From positions 1,116,001 through 1,180,000 of the forward strand of contig NC_052472.1 of assembly GCF_009730915.1 (NCBI RefSeq): a stretch of 64,000 nucleotides of DNA, in the 5' to 3' direction. This stretch comes from Dioscorea cayenensis subsp. rotundata. Its lineage: Eukaryota > Streptophyta > Magnoliopsida > Dioscoreales > Dioscoreaceae. The position numbers and the translations under genes were made by a program. Numbering within the stretch: position 1 is the stretch's first letter; the number at the start of each line of letters is the position of its first letter. Shown here one piece after another: positions 46,265 to 57,753 of the stretch. Under the pieces are notes generated by a model, which saw only the letters and a program-made list of their open reading frames with translations, ran no database searches and was not told the DNA's origin.

Positions 46265-47851
46265 ATGGCAGAGAAGGTGAGCATCCCACATAACTTTGTA
46301 TTCATTAATGTTGTGTTAATATTTCTTCTTAGTTCTTAACTTATATTAATGTTTTATTTATAGCTTTCCTAAAACTTTGTTAGTTGTGTTTATAGTCTTT
46401 CTTTTAATTTCTTTGAGCTTTTTCTTTCATGGATTCATCTTGTTTTAATTTTCTGTGTTATTAGCATCATATTCATCAATCCCTCAAGTATCATTTGGTA
46501 TCATTTGATATGTTTCTTAATTTGGTTCTATTTATTAGTGATTAATTGATTGTTTATATAGTTATTAAATGAAAAAGAATTGTTGATCAATTGTTTTAAA
46601 AATTCTAAGTTTTGTTTTAGAATTTCTCTTCTATGAAGAAAGAATAAATGATTTTATTGATATTTAATCACTAGTGATTAGTTTACACATTGATATTTGT
46701 TATCAATAAACTTCAATTTTGGAATTTTTTTTTACAATATATGATAGTCTCTTTCATTTTAGGAAAGTTATTTTTATTTTTTTTAAATCATTTTATCAAT
46801 ATATACTAAAAAAAAAACAATAACCTTCAACATTCATATTTGTTCTCCAACTTCATGAGCTTCAATTTGGAATCCCAAACTTATAAAATAAATGTATAAT
46901 TACTTTTTTTTATTATTATAGGTAGTGTAATAAGTAATAAATTTTTATTTTTATTTTTTTATATTAGTATTTATTTATTTTATTTGTCCACCAAACATAT
47001 AACATGCAAAGGAATCTTATTATTATCCCTCTTAGTTAGAACATGCCTAGTTTTCACACTTGTGTACAATGAATTATCTAATTAGTCTTAAGTATTGAGT
47101 TCATACTTCACACAACTAACCAACTTTTTTTTTTTTTTTTAAATAATTAGATCTCCACATTAATCTTAAAGGTTGACTTATCATGCCACCTTTGTTACAA
47201 AAAGATCAGAAAAGTCCTATGCAAACTTCAAGGTACTCATCTCTACACCTTATTAAAATTCTTATATATTTTTTCCTTATACAAATCATATTATTTTAAT
47301 TTTAATTTTATTTTCTTACATGAATTAATTACATTGACAGAAAAAAAGAAAACATCAGATCAATCACATATGATGAGAAGGGGAATGCAGTGATAATCTC
47401 TGGTCCATTTGATCCTCAAAAACTTTCAAAGAAGTTAAAATGCAAAGCATGCAAAGTTATCAAAGACATTCAAATCAAAGAAGACAAAGAAAAGCCAAAG
47501 GAAAAACCTAAAGTTATTGATCCACCACCACCAAAACCTAAAGAAGACCCTCCAAAACCTAAAGAAGAGCCTCCTAAACCTAAAGTTACACCAATAAAAC
47601 CTGAACCAGAACCACCACAAGTTGTACCAGTAAGTGTTGTTCAAGAGCCAGAAATGTACCCACCAATGTGGCCACAAGGTCCTGTTTGTTGTGGCAGGCC
47701 ATGGTTTGATGGAGGGTATTATGTGGGTTGTAAGTGTTGGACTTGTGGAAGAGGTTTTGGATTTGCTGAAGGACCATGTTATGATGGTTACCCTAAATCT
47801 ACTTGTCAATTCTTTTGTGAAGAAGATCAATCTACATGTGTTGTTATGTAA
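46265..47851 (+). CDS. Pi21-like heavy-metal-associated isoprenylated plant protein (HIPP)
   Basis: Three exons: 46265-46276 (only MAEK), 47151-47232 and 47349-47851, total 198 residues. The acceptor at 47348 (AAAAAAAG/AAAACATC), not the nearer CAG, keeps the frame. Residues 5-70 are an HMA domain: STLILKVDLSCHLCYKKIRK with the metal-binding CxxC (C16, C19), VLCKLQENIRSITYDEKGNA and IISGPFDPQKLSKKLKCKAC. It is followed by a Lys/Pro-rich linker (PPPPKPKEDPPKPKEEPPKP) and a Cys/Gly-rich tail (CCGRPWFDGGYYVGCKCWTC). The last four residues CVVM are a CaaX prenylation signal, so the protein should be membrane-anchored. The layout matches the rice Pi21 type, linked in rice to blast susceptibility; a defence role here is only suggested by that likeness. 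An 874-bp intron follows the 12-nt first coding exon. Confidence 0.9.
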
Positions 47852-48890
47852 AAAATAAAAAATAAACATTATAACTTCTTGTTTTGTTTGTGATTTTGTT
47901 GCATTGATATTATTATTATTATATATATTATTGTTGTTGTTTTGAAAGGAGTGTGAAGGGTTGTGAGTTTAGGTTTTATGATGTTATTGTATGAATAATT
48001 AATGGTATTTATTTATTGTGTTATTAATTAAAGTGTATTTGGATTTAAGTATGTTTAAAACTTGAAAGAATATTGTTTGATTTTCATTACCTTATATGAA
48101 TTACCACTTTGTCTTTTGTCTATTATATATATATAATTTATTTTAAATAATTGAGGTGAAATCATTTGGCTGTTTAATTTTTTTTAATAAATCATTTGAC
48201 TGTTTAAAAAAATAATTCAAGCAGTAGTTATTATTATTATTATTATTATTATTCCATTACAATACAATATTTAAACACATATTCAAAAATTCAAAATTAC
48301 AATTTGATACATATTTATTTATCTTAAATCATATAATCGCATAAAAATTATATGTAACAAATTGATTTATATAAAATAACAAGTTGATTAATTTTCATTA
48401 GCATCTATTTAGGACTCAATGTTAACTTTACCTTTATTGCTTAAGTTTAACTATCTTGGTTTTTGTTTTAATTTTTTTTCATATTTCTACTATTTATATT
48501 TTATATAGTTTTAAATTTTATAAATGTCTTGTGAGATTTTGAATTGAAGTGCAATTATAAATTAAATAATTTCCATAAGTTTGTAAATTAATTGATTAAT
48601 TTATATATCCAATTGATTTCTTAATAGCATCTTATTTATATATCTTAATAGAATAAATTATTATGACATCATTTTTTATATTTGTTTTATAATATTTATT
48701 TTTTTAATTTAAATATAATTCTTATTATATATTCAAAATTCAATTTTGATAATATTATGCTCTATCAGATTTAAATATAAAAATTAAATAAAATTCAAAA
48801 TAATATATTAAAGTATTATTTTCAAATTAATTACCATAAGAATAGATTTTGGGTAAATTACTAAATTGTGGGTAAATTTTAGCTTAATAA

Positions 48891-48977
<87 letters not shown>

Positions 48978-49263
48978 GTAAGGGGGTATAGATATGTTTT
49001 TATCCATACCCGCTCAATCAGGGAGTAGAAGTGTCATGCGATGAGAGTAGGGTGCATATTTTTTTATCCGATCCATATTCGCTTAAAAAATAATGGATAA
49101 TACTCATACCTATACTCGATCAAACAGGGTTATACCCATCAGATAGGGTACAAATTGCCATTTTTACCTCCCACACACAAGAGTCAAGTGCCTTAACCGT
49201 TCGGTTATTACCACCTAGCTAATTAGAGCAATTATATTGCCCACACATTCCATAGAATATATC

Positions 49264-49306
<43 letters not shown>

Positions 49307-52300
49307 TGCTTATGTAATTATTATACTTAATCCAAAGCTAGATGTTTGAAAAAAAAATTTTAAAACTAAAAAACAAATAATTTATCAAAGACATAAATAT
49401 ATTTTTCCCAATAAATTATTAGAAAGATATTCAGACTAAGAATCTCAATTTTTATAAAATTTCAACAGATCCTTTGGAATGAAGTGTAACTATTACTGAA
49501 CTGATTGGAACTGACTTGTGCACTACTTTTTTTTTAAAAAAAAAATACATTTATAAAAACAAATGTTTGTTTTATATATTTTAAAAAGTATTATATCATT
49601 AATTTTTTTCACTTGGAAAATAATTTTAGTAAAAAATTCAAAATCGGGAAGTTCAATTACTTCATCGATGAGGAGGTGGTCCAAAATATCCAACCAAAGC
49701 AAATGGACGATATCATCAAAGTAAGCCACATAAAGATAGAAACTTTTGATAATGTGAAATAGGCGCATAGAATTTTCACGAAATCAGTCACTTTCAACTT
49801 TGTTCCTTGAATCAAACAGACTTTTATCCTTAAATAAACTAGTTTGATGTAAAATAGACACACAAAGTTATCTAGGAATCAGTTACTTCAATTACTTTTC
49901 ATCTTTAATCAAGTTAACCTACTTGTAAGTCACCCAAATGGTGGGTGAGTAATGCAAGATCGAATCCTTTATGCCGTGGGACTGTACAAAATGCTATGTA
50001 AAATACTATAACATATATTTCACCAACTTTTCATTATGTGCCCTGTAGAAAAAGCCATATTTTTCATCTCTTTATAGTTGCAAGAAAATAGAAATTAACC
50101 ATTATGAGGTTATGATACATGATATATCATCTTAAGCACATGTGAGAGGCTGTCATTGTCCAGCGTATTAATCCATTTCATCTCTAAAGGATCATTAAAC
50201 TATCATAATTGGTGCTTATAACAGACAATGTCATTGTTCGTCATCCTATCACTTTCCTACTTTCCTTCAATCAACCAAACAAGCTTTATAACCCCTCAGC
50301 AAACCAGTTCATTGTAGTATATATACATATTTGTGGGGTATATATAGAGATAAAATCTTATTAAATCTCATTCTAATAAAATTTTTGACAGCTTTAAATT
50401 TTGGTGCTCTTTATTCAACCTTGAAGATTGCTGTGTTTTTCTTAAGGGGTTGAAAACCTACTCCAAAATTCTTGGCATGTGCCCTCCAATCCCTTTCTCA
50501 AGTCTTTCTTTTGTTCATATTTTATTTTATGACCAATCTTTCTTTTAAATCTTGTTAATTTTGTAGTTTAGGATAAATTGGTCAAAACTGAAAGCCATAT
50601 AACAATTTATTTCATCAAAGTCATGATTTCATTAGTTTGTTTGATAGTTGTCACTAGCCATTTTTTAAAAATTAAATTAAATTATATGAAAAATTTGCAT
50701 TGCTCTCTTTTGTTTCAAATTCAAGATGTTGAAGTTAAATATTCTTAAAAAAAATTAGAGGGAAGTAACATCAATTCTTTCCAACTCTTTGGATTTCCTA
50801 AAAAAACATTCAAATTAATTAAATCTCTGATTTTGAAAATTTTAATTTTTAAATTTAATTTAGATAAAATTATAAAATAAATTTCACCTAATTTCTTTTG
50901 TATAAGTATCAACTAAGCTAAGAGTATTTTCGGTATATTTACGGTGAGTTTTTAATAATTTTTAAAATAATTTGACTAGTATTTTATGAAAATAAAAATG
51001 TAGGTTTTATTTTATTTTTTATTGGTATTAACCGAAAAAAATTAATCATTTATTTGTCCTTAATCCCTGTGTTTTAGACCTTTAAATTGGACATTTATGG
51101 TCCAAGCCATAGACTAATCATAGTCATCTAATAAATAAAAATTTGTTTTTGGTCAACAAATGATTATTTTATATGAATAAATTTTTATTTTTTTAATTTA
51201 AACTCTCACATAAATAAATTGTTTTCCCCAAATCTCAAATCATTCAATCCAAATAATTAACAACAAAATTGCTTCAACTTGTAAAAGTCATATTCCTACA
51301 AACCTTTTTATTTAGCTTATACCTTTATGGTTATTAATCAACTTATAAATTTTATTAAAATATAAAATATATTTTGATATTTTTATTTTCCCACCAAAAT
51401 AAATGAAGAGAAAGGAGAAATTTTTTTTTCTCTATTTTTTAACATCAAATATTATTTTTATATAGGTATATAAGCAATTCTCATTTTTACATAGGCTGGA
51501 TTAAGCAAAAGAACCCATAATTAATTTATTATATTGTAACAAATAACAAATAAAATAATTACTTTTAATCCATAAATATATATTGTATTCAAACCAAAGG
51601 TTGATGTAGATCTTGGTTATCTTTTTAGTCAATTTCTTTGTCTATTGTCACCTCAATCCCTCTCATATTCTTCTGCTTTTTGTTCAATTGACTAGTCCTT
51701 TTGTATTCCTTTCGATATTCTCAATTTTTTTTAAAAAAAAAGAACTTTGAAATTTATCTGTTAAAATAATTTTGTTCATCTTTCTCTAAATTTATTTTTC
51801 CTATCAAATGTGAGGTTAATAATAAACTCATAATATTAATTAAATTAAGGTGAGTAACTCGTTCACCTTATTAAAATAATAATAATAATTGTAATAATAA
51901 TAGTTAATTATAATAATAAATTTTAAAATAAAAATAAGTTAACATGTCACTATTTATATAATACTATACGAGTGTTGACAGGGTGTTGTGTACATGACAT
52001 GTGATGAGATTTATTGATAATTACTAGTGATTCCGACTTTTTCTCAAATAGTTTTAGACAATAATTTAAAAATAAGGATAATTTCTGGAATTAATTTATC
52101 TTTACGGGATTGTGATATTTTTAGTTCTGTCAATTATAACATGTATATCATCTAGAACATAACGGGTATAATAATTTGACATCATTCATACAATCGACAA
52201 TAGTTTTTTCAAAGTTATATATATATATAATCATGTTGGTTTTTTATAATTAAAAAAAACCATTTTTTTTTAAATTTTTGTAAGGCCACTCATTTAGTGA

Positions 52301-52689
52301 TGAAAGGAAAAAGAAAAATGACAATGGGACATACAAAGGAAGCAACTCATTCATAATTAATTATTGATTAGGATACTTGTAGGAGAAGATAACTCAGAAC
52401 TTATACACAATTTACAAATATTTATATATAATTTTATCAATTTAAAATTTTCATTATTGCAAGTGGATTATAATTCAAGATAATTGTACTGACCTATGTT
52501 TTATGCAAGTTGAGTTGTGATCAACTACTTCAATATGTTATTGAACAACTTGATTTGGAATAGTGCTTTCCAATATAGGTACTGTTTTTAATTACAATTG
52601 GACAAGCTTGAACATATCCCACTTTTACCCTAATTATCTCACAACTTCTATTATGGTGTTTTGTGCATGTGTGAAAGAAAAATAGTGGG
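47852..52689. other. Long AT-rich intergenic region
   Basis: No gene seen over 4.8 kb. It holds (TAA)n near 48229-48252, a long (TA)n at about 48896-48973, another (TA)n at 49266-49301, a region at 48990-49165 with GGGTATA and ATACCCAT words in both orientations like those of degraded transposons, and a SINE-like stretch at about 49900-49995 with AAGATCGAATCC (box B-like). Confidence 0.5.
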
Positions 52690-53689
52690 NNNNNNNNNNN
52701 NNNNNNNNNNNNNNNNNNNNNNNNNNNNNNNNNNNNNNNNNNNNNNNNNNNNNNNNNNNNNNNNNNNNNNNNNNNNNNNNNNNNNNNNNNNNNNNNNNNN
52801 NNNNNNNNNNNNNNNNNNNNNNNNNNNNNNNNNNNNNNNNNNNNNNNNNNNNNNNNNNNNNNNNNNNNNNNNNNNNNNNNNNNNNNNNNNNNNNNNNNNN
52901 NNNNNNNNNNNNNNNNNNNNNNNNNNNNNNNNNNNNNNNNNNNNNNNNNNNNNNNNNNNNNNNNNNNNNNNNNNNNNNNNNNNNNNNNNNNNNNNNNNNN
53001 NNNNNNNNNNNNNNNNNNNNNNNNNNNNNNNNNNNNNNNNNNNNNNNNNNNNNNNNNNNNNNNNNNNNNNNNNNNNNNNNNNNNNNNNNNNNNNNNNNNN
53101 NNNNNNNNNNNNNNNNNNNNNNNNNNNNNNNNNNNNNNNNNNNNNNNNNNNNNNNNNNNNNNNNNNNNNNNNNNNNNNNNNNNNNNNNNNNNNNNNNNNN
53201 NNNNNNNNNNNNNNNNNNNNNNNNNNNNNNNNNNNNNNNNNNNNNNNNNNNNNNNNNNNNNNNNNNNNNNNNNNNNNNNNNNNNNNNNNNNNNNNNNNNN
53301 NNNNNNNNNNNNNNNNNNNNNNNNNNNNNNNNNNNNNNNNNNNNNNNNNNNNNNNNNNNNNNNNNNNNNNNNNNNNNNNNNNNNNNNNNNNNNNNNNNNN
53401 NNNNNNNNNNNNNNNNNNNNNNNNNNNNNNNNNNNNNNNNNNNNNNNNNNNNNNNNNNNNNNNNNNNNNNNNNNNNNNNNNNNNNNNNNNNNNNNNNNNN
53501 NNNNNNNNNNNNNNNNNNNNNNNNNNNNNNNNNNNNNNNNNNNNNNNNNNNNNNNNNNNNNNNNNNNNNNNNNNNNNNNNNNNNNNNNNNNNNNNNNNNN
53601 NNNNNNNNNNNNNNNNNNNNNNNNNNNNNNNNNNNNNNNNNNNNNNNNNNNNNNNNNNNNNNNNNNNNNNNNNNNNNNNNNNNNNNNNN
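52690..53689. other. Assembly gap of exactly 1000 N
   Basis: The N run is 1000 bases long, so the length is probably a placeholder and the true distance unknown. Confidence 1.
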
Positions 53690-53902
53690 TATGTATAAAA
53701 CAAACACATCACATATTCGACATGATTTTTAATAATATATAAATGAATTAATGGCCTCTTGGCCTAATAATAGCAAGACTTTTACATAGTGTGTTCATCT
53801 TCTGAAGGACTTAAAAGATTGAATTCCAAAGCTCAATAAAGTGAGGGTACACGTGTGATGGGTTATTAAGTCTATTATCACTTATATATATATATATATA
53901 TA

Positions 53903-54070
53903 TAAATCAACGTGCATTGGGGATAAAAAATAATGACATAAAGAGTTGGTGAAACCCGCACCGGAATAAATACACCTCATAAAGTTCCACTGCTAGCTTA
54001 TTGGTTCAACATTACATCAAAAAAAGAAAGAAAAAAAAATAAAGAATAAAGAATCACTATATATAAGTCT
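53903..54070 (+). promoter_or_regulatory. Promoter module of the cysteine-rich gene cluster, copy 1
   Basis: The module runs from AACGTGCATTGG through GGAATAAATACACCTCATAA, GGTTCAACATTACATCAAAA and AAAGAATAAAGAATCAC to a TATA box CTATATATAAGTC at about 54057. The same order occurs at about 56630, 56808 and 57537. The ATG of the gene follows 85-90 bp after the TATA box. Confidence 0.8.
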
Positions 54071-54154
54071 CCACTTCCTCTCTATTTCAATTATCGAACC
54101 TTCAATTTCCTTTTGTTTTTCTTCGTCTCAAAGAATTGTTAGCAAAGGAAAAAA

Positions 54155-54724
54155 ATGGAGAAGATGATGATTAGAAGGCTGATGGTCAAGAAACTTATCA
54201 TCATAAGGCAAGTAGTTGGAGGAGAAGAAGGAGAAGTGAAAGAGAAGGCCAAGGACTTCATTCACCAAACCCTAACCCTAATTCTCCACTTCTTGGGGAA
54301 CTTAGTAGACTTCTTCACCAAAAAGTTTGATGAGTTGTTGCCACCAGAAACAAGGGATGAGACACTTAAACACTGGCTTCATATTGGTCTCACCATTGTT
54401 TTGCCAATACTCCTCATTCTTCTTTTCTTGTATTGCTGTTGTTGTTCTTGTCTTCATTGTTTTAGCTATTGCATTCATTTCTTTAGAGTTTCTATAGAGA
54501 TGATGATGACCTGTTGTTGTTCTTGTCTTGGTTGTTTTAGTCATTTCTTTAGAGCTTCTATAAAGATGACAAAGGCCTGTTGTCGTTCTTGTCATCGTTG
54601 TTGCATGTGTTGCTTTGGGGGTTCTACAAAGATGATGAAGGCCCCTGGAAGGAATGGCACACTCATTCCAAGGAGTTTCTTTGAGGCTAACCCTAGGGAT
54701 TACTTTAGAAACCTCAGGGGATAG
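54155..54724 (+). CDS. Cysteine-rich single-span membrane protein, copy 1 (internally amplified)
   Basis: Intronless, 189 residues. It starts MEKMMIRRLMVKKLIIIRQ, a basic amphipathic N-terminus, followed by an amphipathic stretch DFIHQTLTLILHFLGNLVDF and a membrane span LHIGLTIVLPILLILLFLY (about residues 75-93). Next come three cysteine modules in tandem: CCCCSCLHCFS...RVSIEMMMT (26 codons), CCCSCLGCFSHFFRASIKMT (22) and CCRSCHRCCMCCFGGSTKMM (22). The tail is APGRNGTLIPRSFFEANPRD and YFRNLRG. The APGR...IPR...FE.NPR.YFR pattern seems to mark a plant-specific family of small membrane proteins that I recall only loosely and cannot name; function unknown. The Cys clusters beside the span suggest palmitoylation or metal binding (inference). 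The paralogue at 57754 has a single cysteine module, so the extra modules arose by amplification. Confidence 0.8.
   Translation: MEKMMIRRLMVKKLIIIRQVVGGEEGEVKEKAKDFIHQTLTLILHFLGNLVDFFTKKFDELLPPETRDETLKHWLHIGLTIVLPILLILLFLYCCCCSCLHCFSYCIHFFRVSIEMMMTCCCSCLGCFSHFFRASIKMTKACCRSCHRCCMCCFGGSTKMMKAPGRNGTLIPRSFFEANPRDYFRNLRG
54434..54643 (+). repeat. Three tandem coding modules (78, 66, 66 nt)
   Basis: Units 54434-54511, 54512-54577 and 54578-54643 each start TGTTGTTGTTCTTGTC or a close variant, and end in a TCTAxAxAGATGAxxA-like segment and a GCC or ACC codon. All are in frame with the gene. Unit 1 has an extra 12 nt. Confidence 0.9.
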
Positions 54725-55210
54725 GATTAAGACTTTGTCTTTTGAGAAGTTGTGTGTTTGCTATAGATCCACCACATGCATGCATGCATGCATGTTTGAT
54801 CTATATATCTATCTATATATAAATATGTATGGTATGAGTATGGTCTTGTAATGTTAATTTATATAGTTCTTTATGTATAATTTCTTAGTTTGAGATATAT
54901 GTGGTTTAATTAATTTTATGTTGTATGTGTTCTAGATATTATTTTTTCTTTCTTTTCTTTATCTCTTGTAATTATACTGCCTTGTTTGCTTCTATCAACT
55001 TCATATCATATCTTCTAATTTCTTCTTCCAAGATCAAACAGTAAATTGCTAGATCAACAACAGGAATTAACAACTTGGAAAAACATGCAGAAAAAATAGA
55101 TGAAAACTGCAGCAATTAATGTGAGAATGATTGATTAATCAGTTATAACTCAAATTGCTATTATGTTGATCACCTTAATGAAGCAGTTAACTGTTAGTTG
55201 TGGAACATTT

Positions 55211-55310
55211 TTTTTTTTTTTTTGAATAAAGTGGATAAACTACCAATTTATTAAAAAGAAGAGAATAAAAGAGTACAAAAGAGAGGAAACAACGAACAAT
55301 AAAAAACTGA
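55211..55310 (-). mobile_element. 5'-truncated LINE (L1-type) end, 100 bp
   Basis: On the minus strand the sequence is CTCTTTTATTCTCTTCTTTT then AATAAATTGGTAGTTTATCC and a poly-A of about 13. A perfect 15-bp target duplication AGTTGTGGAACATTT lies on both sides (55196-55210 and 55311-55325). The short remnant with A-tail and long duplication is typical of target-primed reverse transcription that stopped early. Confidence 0.9.
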
Positions 55311-55979
55311 AGTTGTGGAACATTTCAATTCCCTCTAATTACTCTGGCTTTATGAACACAAACAAAAAGTCTTTTTTTATAATTTATAAATATTAATTTA
55401 GTATCCTAAATAAAATCCAACAAATATTTCATAATAGTCCATATTTATATACTATATAATTTGATGCAAAACTCAAGAAGAAAATAAAAAGTAAATTATA
55501 TACATAACCCCTTCGAAATTTTAATTATTATCTAAACATATAATGGGATTCATCTTGTTCGACGACCTGGTTGACTGTTTCATCAGATACTCATCCAAGT
55601 GGAGTCAGTAAGTCAATTTTTTTGTGTGTTTTATATGACCCAACCCAATGATATGATTCAGTTAGGTAGAAACAGCTTTTATATTACCTCTATATATAAA
55701 GTTTTATTGCTTAACTGTTCTACATCAAATGGATAAATAAAGTAAATTAAAAAAGCACTGTAAATTTCCACTTTAACTTTATTTATTATTTTTTTTTGGT
55801 GAGATCTTATATTTTTACTTCATTTCTTATGTATTTTTGAAGTTATATGCTTCACAGAATCATAATTAATAATAGTTTAATTTGTTTTAGTCTTTGAGTG
55901 TTTTATTAGCTAGTGATAGATAAGTAAATTTTTTTTAACTGCCAGTGGTGAATTTTTTTTATAAAAGTGAAAAAATAAA

Positions 55980-56600
55980 ATAAGTTGCTAGAGCTTAACA
56001 TTTGAGCTCGAATTATTAAACAAGCCGAGCTCCAGCTTAACATTTGAGCTAGAATTATTAAATGCGCCGAACGTTAAAGCTCACGAGCCTGCTTGTTTAT
56101 CAAGCTCGTGAGCAGACTCACGAATAAACTTATATACCAAGCTTGCGAGCTTAGTAAATGAGCTTGCTCGCGAGCCTACTAACAAATATGTTACATAAAC
56201 TTAATAATAAACCTACTAGTCATGAATCTGCTAAACGAGCTTGCATTTTTTCTTAAATATAAATAAATTCATGTATTAAATTTTTTTTTATTAATAATAG
56301 GCATTAGGATTTATTATTTTTTAAACTTCTTTTCAAACGAAGTTCTAAGCGAGCTCCTCGTTTTTATCATAAGCGAGCTTCTTTCGAGTCTAGCTTAGAA
56401 CGAGCTCGAGCTTGGTTAGTTTTTATTATAAATAAGCTTTTTTTGAGTTAAAGCTCACTTAGCTTAATTTTACTATCTCGAGCCAAGTTCGAGTTTACAA
56501 GTATGGGCTTGATCGAGCTCGAGCCTGTAGCTAATTCTGTCGAACCAATCTTAAACATTTCAAAGCTCGGCTCGACTCGATTCGTTTATACCCCTACTGG
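55980..56600. repeat. GAGCTCG-rich dispersed repeat
   Basis: Many overlapping forms of AAGCTCG, GAGCTCGAG and CGAGCC run from about 55985 to 56580 and end in TCGTTTATACCCCTACTGG. Such GAGCTCGAG-rich elements are common in plant genomes; a short CCAGTGG/CCACTGG-like terminal match (55942 and 56610) may be its inverted end, but no target duplication was found. Confidence 0.6.
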
Positions 56601-56629
56601 TTGCCTATTTATTAAAAATAAAAATCTTT

Positions 56630-57083
56630 AAATGAACGTGCATTGGAAAAAGAAAAATATAAAGACAACGATGAAACCCCACACTAGAATAAATACTCCT
56701 CATAAAGTTCCGTTTTTCATTGGTTCAACATTACATCAAAAACAGAAAAAGAAAAGTAATAAAGAATAAAGAATCACCATATATTTATATATATAAAAAA
56801 ATCTTTTAAATGAACGTGCATTGGAAAAAGAAAAATATAAAGACAATGATGAAACCCCACACTAGAATAAATACTCCTCATAAAGTTCCGTTTTTCATTG
56901 GTTCAACATTACATCAAAAACAGAAAAAGAAAAGTAATAAAGAATAAAGAATCACCATATATAATTTTGTATTTCCTCTATGCTTCAATTATTAAAGCTT
57001 CAATCTCCTCCTGTTTTCCTTGTCTCAATTCTCAAAGAATTGGTAGCAAAGGAAAGATGGAGAAGATGCTGATTAGGTGGTAG
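56630..57083 (+). pseudogene. Cysteine-rich gene remnant with duplicated promoter
   Basis: Two nearly identical promoter modules lie in tandem at about 56630-56785 and 56808-56963 (AATGAACGTGCATTGGAAAA, CACACTAGAATAAATACTCC, GGTTCAACATTACATCAAAA). After the second come a TATA box, a leader matching copy 1 (CTCAAAGAATT-GTAGCAAAGGAAA) and the start ATG GAG AAG ATG CTG ATT AGG TGG TAG at 57057-57083. Homology to copy 1 stops within a few codons, so the coding part is lost after the eighth codon. Confidence 0.85.
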
Positions 57084-57536
57084 AGAAACTTATATAGAAG
57101 TATATTGTATATTATTTTTATAATATTTTGAATTCATATAAAGGACTGTACACTATTTACAAAAATATTGTATAATATTTTTATAATATTATTAAATATT
57201 TGCACAATATTATACCAAGTGGATTCAATCTCTAAACTGCCTATAATTCACCTTTATAATAAGATGCCACTGGAGTATCAGTTGTTCTCCATTATCACAT
57301 TTTTCACTTTAAACTTTAGTAGTTAAATAAATTCATCATATATATATATATACACTATTTTCATACACATAACCTGGAGATTTAATTTTGTTCAAAAAGA
57401 CCATATTAAGAGATAAATTAAGTTTCACATCCATCACTAAAACAAGCTCATACCTTATCGTATAAAAATAAGTTGAAGCCTAACTATTATTTGATACGCC
57501 AGTACTCTTGCAACCTGATTTTTAATAATACTATGC

Positions 57537-57700
57537 TAAATGGACATGCATCACAAGGAAAAAGGAATAATTATAAAAAGATTGTGTGAAACACACATGC
57601 ACCAGAATAAATAGACCTCATAAGGTTTCATTGCTCATTTGTTCAACATCACATCAAAAAAGAAAAAAAAAAAAAAAACTTAAAGAACCACTATATATAA
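57537..57700 (+). promoter_or_regulatory. Promoter module of the cysteine-rich cluster, copy 4
   Basis: Diverged match to the other modules: ATGGACATGCATCA, CACCAGAATAAATAGACCTC, TTGTTCAACATCACATCAAA, and TATA box CTATATATAAGTC at about 57690. Confidence 0.75.
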
Positions 57701-57753
57701 GTCTTCCTTAAGTCTTTCTTAGTCTCTAACAATAGTTGTCAAAGATAGAGATA

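Noticed and set aside
47435-47869. 144-codon minus-strand frame opposite the HMA gene
   Set aside because: Antisense shadow of the Lys/Pro-rich exon.
49263-49302. (TA)n tracts as CRISPR or functional arrays
   Set aside because: Plain microsatellites; no spacers or unit structure, and the genome is eukaryotic.
52634-53712. Three open frames of about 350 codons across the gap
   Set aside because: They consist of N and are not real sequence.
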